This document shows, one piece after another, positions 30,701 through 41,691 of a stretch of 64,000 bases of DNA. A program made the translations under genes and the position numbers. Origin of the DNA: Chrysaora quinquecirrha. Its lineage: Eukaryota > Cnidaria > Scyphozoa > Semaeostomeae > Pelagiidae. The stretch is from assembly GCA_014526335.1 (NCBI GenBank), contig JACTAT010000014.1, forward strand, positions 3,907,340 through 3,971,339, given 5' to 3'. Within the stretch, counting starts at the first letter, position 1; each line of letters starts with the position of its first letter. The notes beneath the pieces were generated by a model, which did no database searches, was not told where the DNA came from, and saw only the letters and a list, made by a program, of their open reading frames with translations.

Positions 30701-33700
30701 GTGATGTGGCCAACGCAATGTTTGTGACATGGCCCACGCAATGTTTGTGACGTGGCCCACGCAATGTTTGTGATGTGGCCAACGCAATGTTTGTGACATG
30801 GCCCACGCAATGTTTGTGATGTGGCCAACGCAATGTTTTTGACGTGGCCAACGCAATGTTTGTGATGTGGCCAAACGTTCCAACATTGCTTGATAAGCAA
30901 ATTTTAAATGTTTTACAAACATTGTTTGATCGTTTGGCCAGTTCCTGTAAATGTCGTTTGGTCATGTCGCAAAACATTTGCCTGCGTGAAGCAAAAATGT
31001 TTGCGAACTATTATAAAACATTGCGCAACGTATTTAGCTTATTTGTGCTTATCAAGCAGTGTTATATGATGTGGCCAGACGGTCAAACACTGCTTTTGAG
31101 AAAATCTCAAATGTTTGACCAACAATGTTTGATCGTTTGGCCAGGGCCTTAGGCCTTTAGTGACAGATTTTCGTAGTTTTCATGCGCCTTCCCACTCACC
31201 TGTAGAATGCATGCACGTGAGCCATTCATTCATGGTCACTTTTCTATCTTTATTCTGATCGCAGTGTCGTATTAGTCTTCGGAGACATCGCTTATCGCCA
31301 TAATGTCGCCGTATAACGCGTAAAGTTGGGTAAAGCTCTCGGCCTGTTAAAACTCCGTCTGAGTTCACATCAGATATGGTGAATTTCCATTGTAAGCAGT
31401 TCATCTGAGCCGATGGCTCTATTACATGATGATCTAGAAAATGAAGTAAGAAAATTTCATTAATAACTCTTGTTAGTACCATCGATCTATATTTTACTGT
31501 ACATGACCAGAGAGTTGGTCGTAGCTACAAGTGTTTTGAAGTGTTAATAAAACGAAAACACACTGGCTTTCTCGTCTCTTACCAGTTTTTACGCATGGAT
31601 AACCTCGCTCTCTTCTTACGGAGCCATTTCTCTTTCTCTTCTCATTGAAGAATGACTTGAGCACCATTTTTATTACCCCCTTGATGTCTTCTTCACAACC
31701 TAGAACAAGAACGCTTCGTTATTATCCCACGCGGAGTAAAATGGAAATATAAGCTCATGAAACAAAAAGGGTCTGTGAACTGCTGTTCATTTCTTGATCC
31801 ACTGTTAAACGTTTGATGGTAATGTTGATCAGGTGTTGTCTGTCCTGATCTTAAGAACTTCATAACTTGTCTGAGTTTATACAGCAGATTTGGAACGTTG
31901 ATGCGAAGGAGGCTCGCATACCAACTGGACGCGTCAAATTGGTGCAGGGTTTACTATTTTCGGCGGTCCTCCTCGCTTCATTTTATTTCATTATTATCGA
32001 GTGTAGAAATATCCTCATATTATATTATACAGGCGTTTTTCAGTTTATTTCTTTTTTTCTTTTGCGCATTTCTTATAAGAAACTAAGCTAATGATTTGCA
32101 CTTGGTTTCTTAAACTTGTCACTGATTCTGAACATCGAGAACTATGAGCGCTATAAAAAAGAGTTATCAAAAATAAGTAAAACTTTAGACTCAATTTCAT
32201 TTGGAATTTCATCCTCTGTTTTGTTTACCCAATCTGACTTTATATATTTTTAAAAACGAATGCAACAAGTTGGCATAAAACATTTTTTTTACTATATCAA
32301 TTTCAAACGCTTAAAACTTTTAGTACAAGTCACTGTAATTATTTTTAACATTTTCTTTTATTATTTAAACAGTGTATGTATGTAAGCAGGTCCACATCAG
32401 CTAGATGCTGCCAATTAGCAAACCTGCATATCAAATAAAATTAAAAAAAAAACATAGTTTGAAGGGGAGGACTACTATATCAACTACACGCATTTTTTTT
32501 TATAAGGAAGTTCGGCTCAGGCTCAGTACTGAAAATTCCTTAACTGACAGCCAAATTTGAGTACTCAGAATTCCTTAACAATTCCTTAACTTTTATACTT
32601 GTTTCTTTAAAATAAACCCAGGGACAAAGGAATAAAGGGACATGAAGGTGTCAGAAGACGAATAGAAATAAAAGCTAATTATACCATTGACAATAAGAGT
32701 GTTGCTTGCTCGTTTTATACATGTAAAGGATCAGCTTTATAAGACTTCATCATATTTAATCAAGTCAGATTCCTTAATAGTCTCCGATCCAGTACTGGAA
32801 TTCCTTAAGTTTTTGCCTGTCCGAGTACTACCTTCCTTATAAAGCACTTCCTTATAAAAAAAAATGCGTGTATGTTCTGAAAGGATAATGTTCGCTCATT
32901 TTTGGTTATACTAGTTACTCTAAAGGAAAGACAAGTATGTTAAAAACATTTCCCTTTGTTTCTAGCGATTTTTAAATTTTGTGCTTCTCAAAAACTATTC
33001 TTACTTACTTTTACAAACCCCTCTGTAAGCAAGTTCGACATCTTTTCTGTTACATTTTTCTTGTCTCAACATACAAAAATTTCTATACGTCTTCAAATTC
33101 GTTCCGCAGACTGGTCTAACCGGAATAGCCGGACATCTACGTCTTCCCTGGCATGATTCGCCCACCTTGAAAAAAAGAAAACGACTACTTTTACTTTTAA
33201 GTATCAAAAAAACCAAATCGATATTTTTGGCAGAATCTGACTATTAATCTTAGCTCTCACATGAAGAATCGTTGAAGATGTAGCTAAAAACAGCAATAGC
33301 CCATGAATTTCTATAGAGATTGCGGCGAGGGGCATTTACCCATATGCATTGCGTTTCAAACGAAATCCAGCGTTTAATGAGCTACCATTTTGGAAATGCC
33401 TCGATTGCAATGAAGAAGCCTTTATGTTCCTCTCGTTCATCCCAAGTGTCTGAACCAATCAAAGAACGATTTGATGAGGACGAAAAACTAACAATGATTT
33501 GTGACTGTCCTCAAGTAATTACTGTCTGTCAAACTAAATAAACACATAATAAAAGTATGCCTCATTCTCCGAAAGGTAACAAGGTTAATAGCCCGACAAA
33601 ATGTGACGCTATTTCTTAATAGTCACAGAATATTTATAAAATACAAAATATCATTTCATAAACTTTCGAAAATATTTCTAAAATTGATATAAAAATGTTA

Positions 33701-34419
33701 CGAAAAGGCTCGTAAAACTTCAAGAGTCATTTCAACAGCAGCGAGACATCGTTCACAACATGAATCGCTACTATACAGTGGCTGTTTTCAGAAGCGATTC
33801 TTTATGCTGAAAATGATAAAGATTTAAAGATTTTATAGGTTAAGCATCCCAGACACGAGAACGAGCTGTTTTTCCATTTAAAGTTCGGATGTCTAGTTGT
33901 ATGGAAACTAAATATTAACTTCTAGAGAAACTTCTGCGGAATTATATGTTGTAACATACATTTTTCTTTGTTAAATATGCAACTTGACTCAAGGCCAGCC
34001 CTCAAAAGTACTTATTATGTAGCTAGTATTTCGGTCCTCACCGCACCGAATGACTAGTATTTTTTATAAGAAAACAAGCACTACTTTTCAAGTACTGTAT
34101 GGCCGACTATTACCCTATTACATACTTTCATATGAAGAAGTCAAATTTAGGCTGTTATCTTGCTTGTAAATGGTTCAACAGAAATATTCGAACAAAAAAG
34201 GTCAGAGAAAGCAAAAACTGGTATTTAACGGAATGGGAAAAGAGCTCTTCCAACCAACGTAGCATCCTTCAATAAAATTAATCGTAATAAAGTTTTATAC
34301 AGTCACTAACAATGCATAGCAACACAAAAACTACACGAATAATAATAGTCAAAACTGCTTACCACGGAAACAAACAACAGAGATGTCAGTGATATCAACT
34401 GTAACAAGATTACAATCAT
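27726..34419 (-). CDS. Secreted SPARC/SMOC-related protein: Kazal, two EC EF-hand domains, two thyroglobulin domains, antistasin-like
   Basis: Ten exons (minus): 34363-34419, 33009-33165, 31583-31699, 31200-31433, 30035-30253, 29551-29733, 28597-28671, 28121-28405, 27866-27976, 27726-27754; in phase, 1467 nt, 488 aa. Order: signal peptide (MIVILLQLISLTSLLFVSV); Kazal (24-71, PVCGTNLKTYRNFCML); first EC domain (72-188) with EF-hand loops DVNSDGVLTGREL and DQNKDRKVTMNEW; thyroglobulin type-1 (189-261, FCWC); a second thyroglobulin (262-322, YCWCV) lacking its first Cys; second EC domain (323-442; DRNGDGYITWSEW, with a degenerate partner loop DVSSDSKISKYEL); antistasin-like Cys cluster (443-480). 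SMOC, testican and SPARC proteins bind calcium and matrix and tune BMP/FGF signalling. This order differs from SMOC (Kazal-TY-SMOC-TY-EC) and testican (Kazal-EC-TY), so no symbol is given. An in-frame ATG at 34530 would add an unlikely leader. The last exon is tiny and uncertain. Confidence 0.85.
28862..29112. mobile_element. MITE-1, near-complete copy
   Basis: The left end is GGCCCTGACCAAACGATC and the right end is GACCGTTTGGCCAGAA; these are imperfect inverted ends about 250 bp apart. The internal CAATGTTTGAACGTTTGGACA is also present. Located in an intron of the SPARC-like gene. Confidence 0.75.
29205..29505. mobile_element. MITE-1 degenerate copies
   Basis: Blocks AACAATGTTTGATTGTTTGA, TTGCTTATCAAGCAAAATGT and CATCTGGCCACGTTGCAAAC match family members. 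An AGAATAGGTATTC block occurs twice (29149, 29291), indicating a local duplication. Confidence 0.55.
30488..31149. mobile_element. MITE-1 copy enlarged by an internal minisatellite
   Basis: Left part (30505-30640) has ATGATCAAACATTGTTTTCA; right end has AATGTTTGATCGTTTGGCCA then GGGCC at 31144-31148. Between them the element is interrupted by a 23-bp tandem array (30645-30873). Intron between the thyroglobulin and first EC exons. Confidence 0.75.
30645..30873. repeat. 23-bp minisatellite, about 10 copies, inside MITE-1
   Basis: Unit AACGCAATGTTTGTGATGTG followed by GCC; alternates between GACGTGGCC, GATGTGGCC and GACATGGCC variants. Period 22-23 bp. The unit contains the MITE-1 words AATGTTTG and GTGGCCA. 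The 121-126-aa frames on the minus strand are products of the period and not genes. Confidence 0.9.
32483..32874. mobile_element. MITE-like element with ACACGCATTTTTTTTT ends
   Basis: The left end ACACGCATTTTTTTTTATAA then GGAAGT is the mirror of the right end ACTTCCTTATAAAAAAAAAT then GCGTGT. Second-level inverted blocks TCAGTACTGAAAATTCCTTA and CCAGTACTGGAATTCCTTAA lie inside. About 390 bp, no ORF. A worn copy is at 22540-22830. Confidence 0.8.
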
Positions 34420-36399
34420 TTCTTGAAAGTTGTTGAAAATAGTTCTGCGATAAATGAAGCCAAAGTTGTCTCTCCACAAAAACCAACCCTTCCTAGCTTT
34501 GCAAAACTTCCAGCTCATATAACTTTCCAAATCAGGATTTAAAACGCTTAATATTAGCTATCTCATCTTTGTACTGCTTGTAAATGAACGTCTCTCCGCT
34601 AAACCACGTACTATGTTTTTCTGTGATCAATTAACTGGCGCTCGATGCCCGGTCGATTTTGAAACAACAGCTGTTGGCTACTGGCCTTGATAAGTTGCTA
34701 ACTGAAACAGAAATGGGATAAAGGCTGCTATTGGCGCCATTTGGTGGTGACAGGGAGAAAGCGAAAACAGCCTTTAGTAGTAAATCAAAAGTAACTGTTG
34801 TCAAACTCAAGTAAGTGTGCGCTATTTAAATTTTCAATCACGGAGTCTTGTGTGTTCCTGATGGGGTGCCATGTGCTATGATTGAAAACCCTGGAATCTT
34901 GTGCATTTAGAAATTATCAGCTGACGAGTCGTGTCCATCCCCAAGCTGATCGGGGAGTTACAAACGCACTCCTTCGATAACCATTCAGTATGCAGTAGCA
35001 ACTTAGATGAGACATAGCACCCCACCACACCCCTGATTTGACAGCGGAATGCCCCCAAATGTGTGACAATGGCTCGTGTTCATGTCTTCTTATGCTTATA
35101 GCATGATTCTCGCGACTGGTTGCTTTTTTCCAAATTCCGTTCGGATTTAATGAACTGATGCTTTAGTCTGGTTCAGTGGTTTGGAACCTCCTTAATAATC
35201 CGTATGCATGGCAGCATTGATGTGTGCTACTTGTGAACAGTTACTGTAGAAAAACTTCTCCTTTGTGAGTTGCTTATTCTTTCTTGCAAATGCCTTTGAC
35301 TAAAACAATTTAGCTAGTTAATCTTTTATCTCCAGTGCTCTTTCCTTTCACGCTATCTTTACTAACTTTTCCCAGACTTTCCCGAATTCAGACAGTCAGG
35401 ACATGTCTATTTCATTCTACAGTATCGGTTATGCTCAACACAGTAAAGATTTTCTAAAATTGGTTGCCGTCAATGAGCCGTTCCCTTTGTATCGAACGTT
35501 CACTTCTTATCATTCATCAAGACCGCGCAAAACACACTGTCAAATAAAGTACGTGTTATTCTTTATAACACCGAGATATCGAGGCTCTGTTTGGGGGTAT
35601 TTTGGAGCAGTTGAGGACCTAAGAGGGGGTAATGGTAGGAGTCTTCAGCACGCTCCGCGGAGAGCCTAAATCGATTTTCAGGAAGAACGTGCAGCCCAGC
35701 TTTCGCATCTCGGCGGTTCACGTTTTACGCTTGATACTTGTCCTTATGTCACAAAACTGATTTTGGTTACTTTCACGCTTCACATGTTTAAAAAACCTCT
35801 CGTCAAGTATTACAATAATATCCCCTTTCCCCCACACCCGGTAGCAAGGAACCTTGGCTTTAAAAACCATGGACTTGAAGAGCAGGGAGCAGGAGCACCA
35901 ATCTCAGACAACCATTGGTGGGAACCTTTTTTAAATAGATACTTAGATGTGGGAATGTGTAGCAAGCTACTACATTTCGTTCATGCTTATGATTATGATT
36001 ACAAAATAACTTTTCCATCATGTGATCATCTTTTCTCTCATCATGTCACGTCTGCAGTCATGGCGCCCAGGTCTTTCTGTTGAAGATGTGCGAGATTGTT
36101 TCAACTCTGCTGAAGAATGATGACAGACAACAATTGGATCACAAAATATCTGGTTTGATTTCACAATGAATATTTGTCATTGGTGTGAGGCCTAAATGGC
36201 AGACTGACTGAAACATTAAAAGGTGAAGACCACACCTTTTAACACAGCAATTATGTGAACTCTCTGAAAGCTGAATTCGGTTTTGCTTGCCTACCCGTCT
36301 GCAGAAAAGCACAGAAACGATAGTGATTTAAAACTTTCGATCTCTCCAAACTCTCCAAGATAAGGCATCATGCTTTAGTTTGTACGCGCTTTGTTTGAT
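34420..36399. other. 5' flank of SPARC-like gene and intergenic DNA
   Basis: Upstream of the signal-peptide exon. Only short unconserved frames are present on either strand. No repeats or RNA genes recognised. A non-coding first exon and promoter of the minus-strand gene must lie in the first part, but I cannot place them. Confidence 0.4.
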
Positions 36400-37775
36400 T
36401 GTTTTTGACGAGCAATGTTTTGCGATGTTTGACGAAAAATGTTTGACGAACAATGTTTTGCAATGTTTGACGAACAATGTTTGACGAGCAATGTTTTGCA
36501 ATGTTTGACGAACAATGTTTGCAGAGCAATGTTTGACGAGCAATGTTTTGCAATGTTTGCCGAACAATGTTTGACGAGCAATGTTTTGCAATGTTTGACG
36601 AACAATGTTTTCAGAGCAATGTTTGACGAGCAATGTTTTGCAATGTTTGACGAACAATGTTTGACGAGCAATGTTTTGCAATGTTTGACGAACAATGTTT
36701 GACGAACAATGTTTTGCAATGTTTGACGAACAATGTTTGCAGAGCAATGTTTGACGAGCAATGTTTTGCAATGTTTGCCGAACAATGTTTGACGAGCAAT
36801 GTTTTGCAATGTTTGACGAACAATTTTTGACGAGCAATGTTTTGCGATGTTTGACGAAAAATGTTTGACGAGCAATGGTTTGCAATGTTTGACGAACAAT
36901 GTTTGACGAGCAATGGTTTGCAATGTTTGACGAACAATGTGTGACGAGCAATGGTTTGCAATGTTTGACAAACAATGTTTGACAAAACAATGATTGACGA
37001 ACAATGTTTTGCAATGTTTGACGAACAATGTTTGACGAACAATGTTTTGCACTGTTTGACGAACAATGTTTGACGAGCAATGTTCTGCAATGTTTGACGA
37101 ACAATGTTTGACGAGCAATGGTTTGCAATGTTTGACAAACAATGTTTGACAAAACAATGATTGACGAACAATGTTTTGCAATGTTTGACGAACAATGTTT
37201 GACGAACAATGTTTTGCACTGTTTGACGAACAATGTTTGACGAGCAATGTTCTGCAATGTTTGACGAACAATGTTTGACGAGCAATGGTTTGCAATGTTT
37301 GACAAACAATGTTTGACAAAACAATGATTGACGAACAATGTTTTGCAATGTTTGACGAACAATGTTTGCAGAGCAATGTTTGACGAGCAATGTTTTGCAA
37401 TGTTTGACGAACAATGTTTGACGAGCAATGGTTTGCAATGTTTGACAAACAATGTTTGACAAAACAATGATTGACGAACAATGTTTTGCAATGTTTGACG
37501 AACAATGTTTGCAGAGCAATGTGTGACGAGCAATGTTTTGCACTGTTTGACGAACAATGTTTGACGAGCAATGTTCTGCAATGTTTGACGAATAATGTTT
37601 GACGAGCAATGGTTTGCAATGTTTGACAAACAATGTTTGACAAAACAATGATTGACGAACAATGTTTTGCAATGTTTGACGAACAATGTTTGCAGAGCAA
37701 TGTTTGACGAGCAATGTTTTGCAATGTTTGACGAACAATGTTTGACGAGCAATGGTTTGCAATGTTTGACGGTAA
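36400..37775. repeat. Large minisatellite (base unit about 38 bp) with higher-order structure
   Basis: Roughly 1.4 kb of the unit CAATGTTTTGCAATGTTTGA CGAACAATGTTTGACGAG with sub-variants (CAATGGTTTGC, TTTGCAGAGC, CACTGTTTGAC, AACAATGATTGACG). The AATGATTGACG variant recurs at 36991, 37158, 37325, 37468 and 37649, showing a higher-order unit of about 143-181 bp. All three minus frames stay open for 383-493 codons because the unit lacks stops; the encoded Cys/His/Ser/Asn-rich repeats have no family resemblance and are not taken as genes. Intergenic between the SPARC-like gene and DNAJC4. Confidence 0.92.
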
Positions 37776-37990
37776 TGTTCTGTAAATGTTTAGCCACGTC
37801 ACAAAACATTTCTTAACAAGCAGGATTTGCTAAGCAATGTTTTTAGAACCCTCAAAAACATTTTATGCTTTAGTCTAGCAGTAAAGTTTGACGATCAATG
37901 TTTGAAGATTTGGCCAAACCATCAAACATTGTGTTCGATAAGGGAAATGCAAATGTTTGACAAACAATGTTTGATCGATTGGTCAGGGAT
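37776..37990. mobile_element. MITE-1 right portion adjoining the large minisatellite
   Basis: TTTAGCCACGTCACAAAACA follows the array directly, then ACCATCAAACATTGTGTTCG and a terminal AATGTTTGATCGATTGGTCA then GGG. The array therefore seems to sit inside a member of this family. Confidence 0.65.
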
Positions 37991-38165
37991 TTGAGGACAC
38001 GAAGTGGAAAAAATTCTTACTATCAGTATGTCAGTATTTGTATATAATCACAACCTCACAGAATAACGTCTCATTTGGAGCTGCATATCTAAATGCAACC
38101 ACTTCTAGAGAAAAACAAACTTGTACACAAACGTAGCAAACAAGTTTCAATAAGTAATCTAAATA

Positions 38166-41100
38166 TCACGTTACATCTACTGATATATTTGTATCCTTCG
38201 AGGAAGCCAGAAGTTTCAACTGTTTCTCAGGTCCATTTAACCTAGAAAATCGAGCAAATACCCCGTTATAGTCGACAAGTTATATCCACATTTCTGTATC
38301 AAGTATGCATTTTAACCGGGGGTACAATCAACTAGGAAACAAACTGAAAATTGACAGACGTTACCTCGCTTTTTCTCGAACTCTTTCATAGAAGCTAGAG
38401 CTTTCGTTGTTTATTTTCTCCACATGTCTTGTAAATCTTTTTCGTATATAGCTAAAAGAAAGAGGAATCAAGCTTTAAAATCGACAAGATAAAGATCGGT
38501 CCCTTAGTCCATTAAAGTTACTGGAACATTTAGCTAATCTGAATGGGCACTTTTGACAGATACTTAAGCTGCATCACTGCCAGAGTCCAGAAAAGTGTTC
38601 AAACTTCCTCCTACAGGAATACCCCTCGCTGCAAACCTTCCTCACTTGACTTAAAAACGAAAAAATGTGTTTTGGTGTGGTATATGATTTTCTTTTGTTC
38701 TAATTGACTTTCCCCTGGTCAAAGACCGCGTGACCCGCATCCCCTCGATGTCTCACCGTTTAGCCGCTTCGGAAACTTGTAGCGTGCGACAAATTTGTGG
38801 CAAGAGACACGCAAATGTTTCTGGGAGACAATAGCAACATTTTTTGTTTCCGCGACTCTGAGACATGTTGCTCACTTGTCACTCGCATGTTTAGCCACCC
38901 TTGGAGACACACTGAATACAATGTCGCACGCCACATGTCTCCTAGGTTAGCCCCAGCTTTAGAGAGATCGAGATGTCGAGCTTGGTCCTAGCATGGATGG
39001 CAAAAGGGCCAAACATTTGACTACTAGGGCTAACGGGCAAGTAATTGGTGTTTCAATGAAGTATAACAGCCCACACGAGTACAGATGTCTCAGAAATATG
39101 CAATGTTTGCATTCGAATAGGAGAAAGATATAGAAACACATTATGAAAATGACTAACTTTATATGTACAAATGAAATTCCAGCACCAAAAATGTGAAAGC
39201 AATAACCAGTCCAATAATATATTTATTCATCGAACGTTGCTCGTCTTTGAACTTTGCAGTTGTAAACTGGTAATCCCTAGAAAAACACAAGAAACACGCG
39301 GTTAGAATAGAGGGCGTTAAATTAGCTAGTAAAAGTATAAGTGGTAACGTAAACCCAACATATGTCTTTTGCTCTACGCTGTTTTCCCGTATAGAGAAAC
39401 CCCAACATCAAACTTGTGCAGCAAAGTTTAGTTTACGTACCGTAAAAGCTCTATTCAGCCCCCGGGGGCTCTTTTCATTTTGGAAGTATTTGAGGGGGGA
39501 CTAATCAGAGAGGGGGCTTGATAAAATACTGAACTGTCGAGTGGCACGAAGAAAGGAGGGCTTGATAGAGAGGGGTTTTTTTTCAAATTCTAATGGAAAA
39601 GGAGGGGGCTTAATAGAGAGGGAGGCTTAAAAAAGAGAGGGGCCTTACTAGAACTTTAACGGTTAGTGGAAGGCAATCGGCTCATAATCGATATGTCGAT
39701 ATGTGAGCCCAAGACTGCAGTAGGCTCATTTACTACTTACATTGATAACTTACCTAAATACAGAATCTGCATACTGACTGTCTGCGAAGAAAGAATCGTG
39801 ACCGCCCCAGTCTGCTTGCCTGCGTGAAACAAACTAGATTGTTAAAAATTTTACATCAAAGAGACATGAATGTTCTCATTCGTAATCATTTAAATGAAAA
39901 AATGAAAGCTTATTCAAAAAAGTTTTGAGGTTGTTTGCAAAGCTTTGTAATACAGCCTTTCTTCGAGCCAGCTTCACATTAGGCCGTTTTAGTTGCTGGA
40001 GTCACACATATCTTCAGTCTTTGAAACAAACGACTTAAAAGACCAAAGCAACTGATACACTAATTGTTACTTAGTTTGTTTAAGTCCGATTCGTATTTTT
40101 TAAGGTGTTTTACTGTAGGTACAACCAAAATAACGACATATTATTAATCTATGACGGTATCCGAACAGCTAAGTATTCGTTTCAAGCAAGTCCGGCTCGT
40201 CCGGTTCACTTATAAGGTGATGGTTGTTTGCTACAACTTCTTCAACAGACCAGACGAATCGAGCCTCGTGGCTCAAAATCAAAACGCATACAGTACCTGT
40301 ATCGTTCCGACCCGAATGGATTATCGCTTGTCGCATTAACTTCTGTTTGATAGTTTCTAGTCAAGTTTGATTTTTGTTGATCGTACTGTGTTCTTTTCTG
40401 TGCATCTCTGAGAATGCTGTAGGCTTCATTTAGCTAAAGTAAAGAAATACTGACCGTTAATGATGTTTAAAGAAAAGTTGAAGGAGTCTGAAATTTAATC
40501 GTGAGGCAGTCGCCTTCGCCTCTCACAAGGGGTAGCGGACACGTCCATATAAGTCAGACAGACAGATAGACAAACCGACAAAAAGACAAACAGACCGACA
40601 GACAGACAGAGACAGTTGGTGTGTTTTCGTTCCGATTTTCTTGATGATTGTGTTTCGCATTGTGTTCAAGCAAGCGGCAAGCAAGCACAAGACCTTTCAA
40701 GTTTAGGTAGTGTCAGAGTAGAGTCGACTGTATCTACCAATAAAACGTTAGAACAAGACCACTTAGCTGATCAAAGCAAGTTTCAAGGTTTTCCAAAACT
40801 CAAGTGTAAGAATAGTTTGAAATGGCGATTGTATTCCAAGTGAATATGATAGAGATTTAAAAACAAATAAGAACAATTTATTTTTCTTACCTCAACAAAG
40901 CGATCATGAAGGTCTGGGTTGCTTATGTTTCGATCAGGATGGATCTAAGGAGATAATTGGGAAGCAGGATTATATTACTTATTTTAACTACTTCCATCTG
41001 CATTTATGATCTTGCGATATTTGAGCGATAAGGAAATTTCACGATCGCGCGATAATCGTACCATCGACAGACAATCTTATGCCAACCAGGCTTTATTAAC

Positions 41101-41691
41101 AACCTTAAAGCACAAAGAACGCATCAAAAAGCGGTATAAGCATCTGCATCAACAAATTCCGCCTTAGTTAGTCAATTGATTCATCCTGTTCCTGACGTTT
41201 ATACTCTGGGGAGCGTAATATGAAAAACCCTTTAAAGTATGTCTAGAGATGTTTCCGTTTTTCTTAGCAATTTTGAAGTTTTCTACAACTCAAAGAGTAT
41301 TTTGCGTAAATGAAAACAATTTTACGAACCTTTTTCGTCTTACTGACAAAAGCATCTCGGATTTCTGATCTGCTTGCACTCTGGGATACTTCTAAGATAT
41401 CATAGGGGCACTTTTTGCTGTTATCCACAGTGGACTTGTACCTTTCAATCAATCAAACAATCACATGATTAATCACTCGATTGAGCAATCAGTTAATCAA
41501 TCAATCAATGAAATGATCAATCAATAAAGCAATTTTCATTGAATTTAATCGAATGGGGGTTATTATAAAAGTTTTCTACCATTGGAGGGTTATTAGAAAA
41601 TTTAAGTTTTGGCCCTCTTTAGCCCTGACTGGGCCCCCTTTTAGGTAGGCCTATACCTTTTTATCAAGCATCTGCAGCATGATGTTGCCAT
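38166..41691 (-). CDS. DNAJC4: DnaJ homolog subfamily C member 4
   Basis: Eight exons (minus): 41657-41691, 41330-41441, 40891-40944, 40297-40433, 39754-39819, 39169-39276, 38365-38451, 38166-38241; in phase, 675 nt, 224 aa (human 241). The J domain covers residues about 22-95: CPYDILEVSQSASRSEIRDA, then the HPD triad in IHPDRN (51-53) with NPDLHDRFVELNEAYSILRD, which is characteristic of DNAJC4. One hydrophobic span (YIIGLVIAFTFLVLEF, about 155-172) is followed by YIRKRFTRHVEKINNESSSF and FYERVREKAR, mirroring the vertebrate tail. J domains stimulate HSP70 ATPase; this member is anchored in a membrane and its biology is little known. The exon-6 donor (GTACAT) is weak; without it the frame would stop just after the membrane span. 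The start (MATSCCRC) is inferred as the only in-phase Met upstream of exon 2. Confidence 0.88.
38735..38960. mobile_element. MITE-2 copy near DNAJC4 exon 7
   Basis: Reverse orientation relative to the copy at 22175. Contains GTAGCGTGCGACAAATTTG, CAAATGTTTCTGGGAGACAA, TTTAGCCACCCTTGGAGACA and ends GTCGCACGCCACATGTCTCC then TAGGTTAGCC. Confidence 0.75.
39440..39665. repeat. GGGGGCTTAATAGAGAG repeat, copy 1
   Basis: Contains ACTGAACTGTCGAGTGGC and several AGAGAGGGGGCTT-type words. The same words appear at 62640-62990. It is in a DNAJC4 intron. Confidence 0.6.
40549..40614. repeat. (GACA)n microsatellite
   Basis: CAGACAGACAGATAGACAAA and similar tetranucleotide repeats, in a DNAJC4 intron. Confidence 0.85.
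41443..41530. repeat. (AATC)n microsatellite abutting DNAJC4 exon 2
   Basis: AATCAATC-type repeats extend from the exon-2 splice acceptor upstream (minus sense). On the minus strand they read GATTGATT and replace a normal pyrimidine tract. Confidence 0.7.

Noticed and set aside
30535..30977. Three 121-126-codon minus frames with repeated CVGH motifs
   Set aside because: Artefacts of the 23-bp minisatellite whose variants lack stops.
36400..37775. CRISPR-like regular repeats
   Set aside because: Repeats are contiguous variants without unique spacers and lie in an animal gene neighbourhood.
36328..37809. Three overlapping long minus-strand frames (493, 475 and 383 codons) rich in His, Cys, Ser, Asn
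   Set aside because: They coincide exactly with the minisatellite, are open in all three frames of one strand, and encode only the repeat unit; a stop-free unit explains them.
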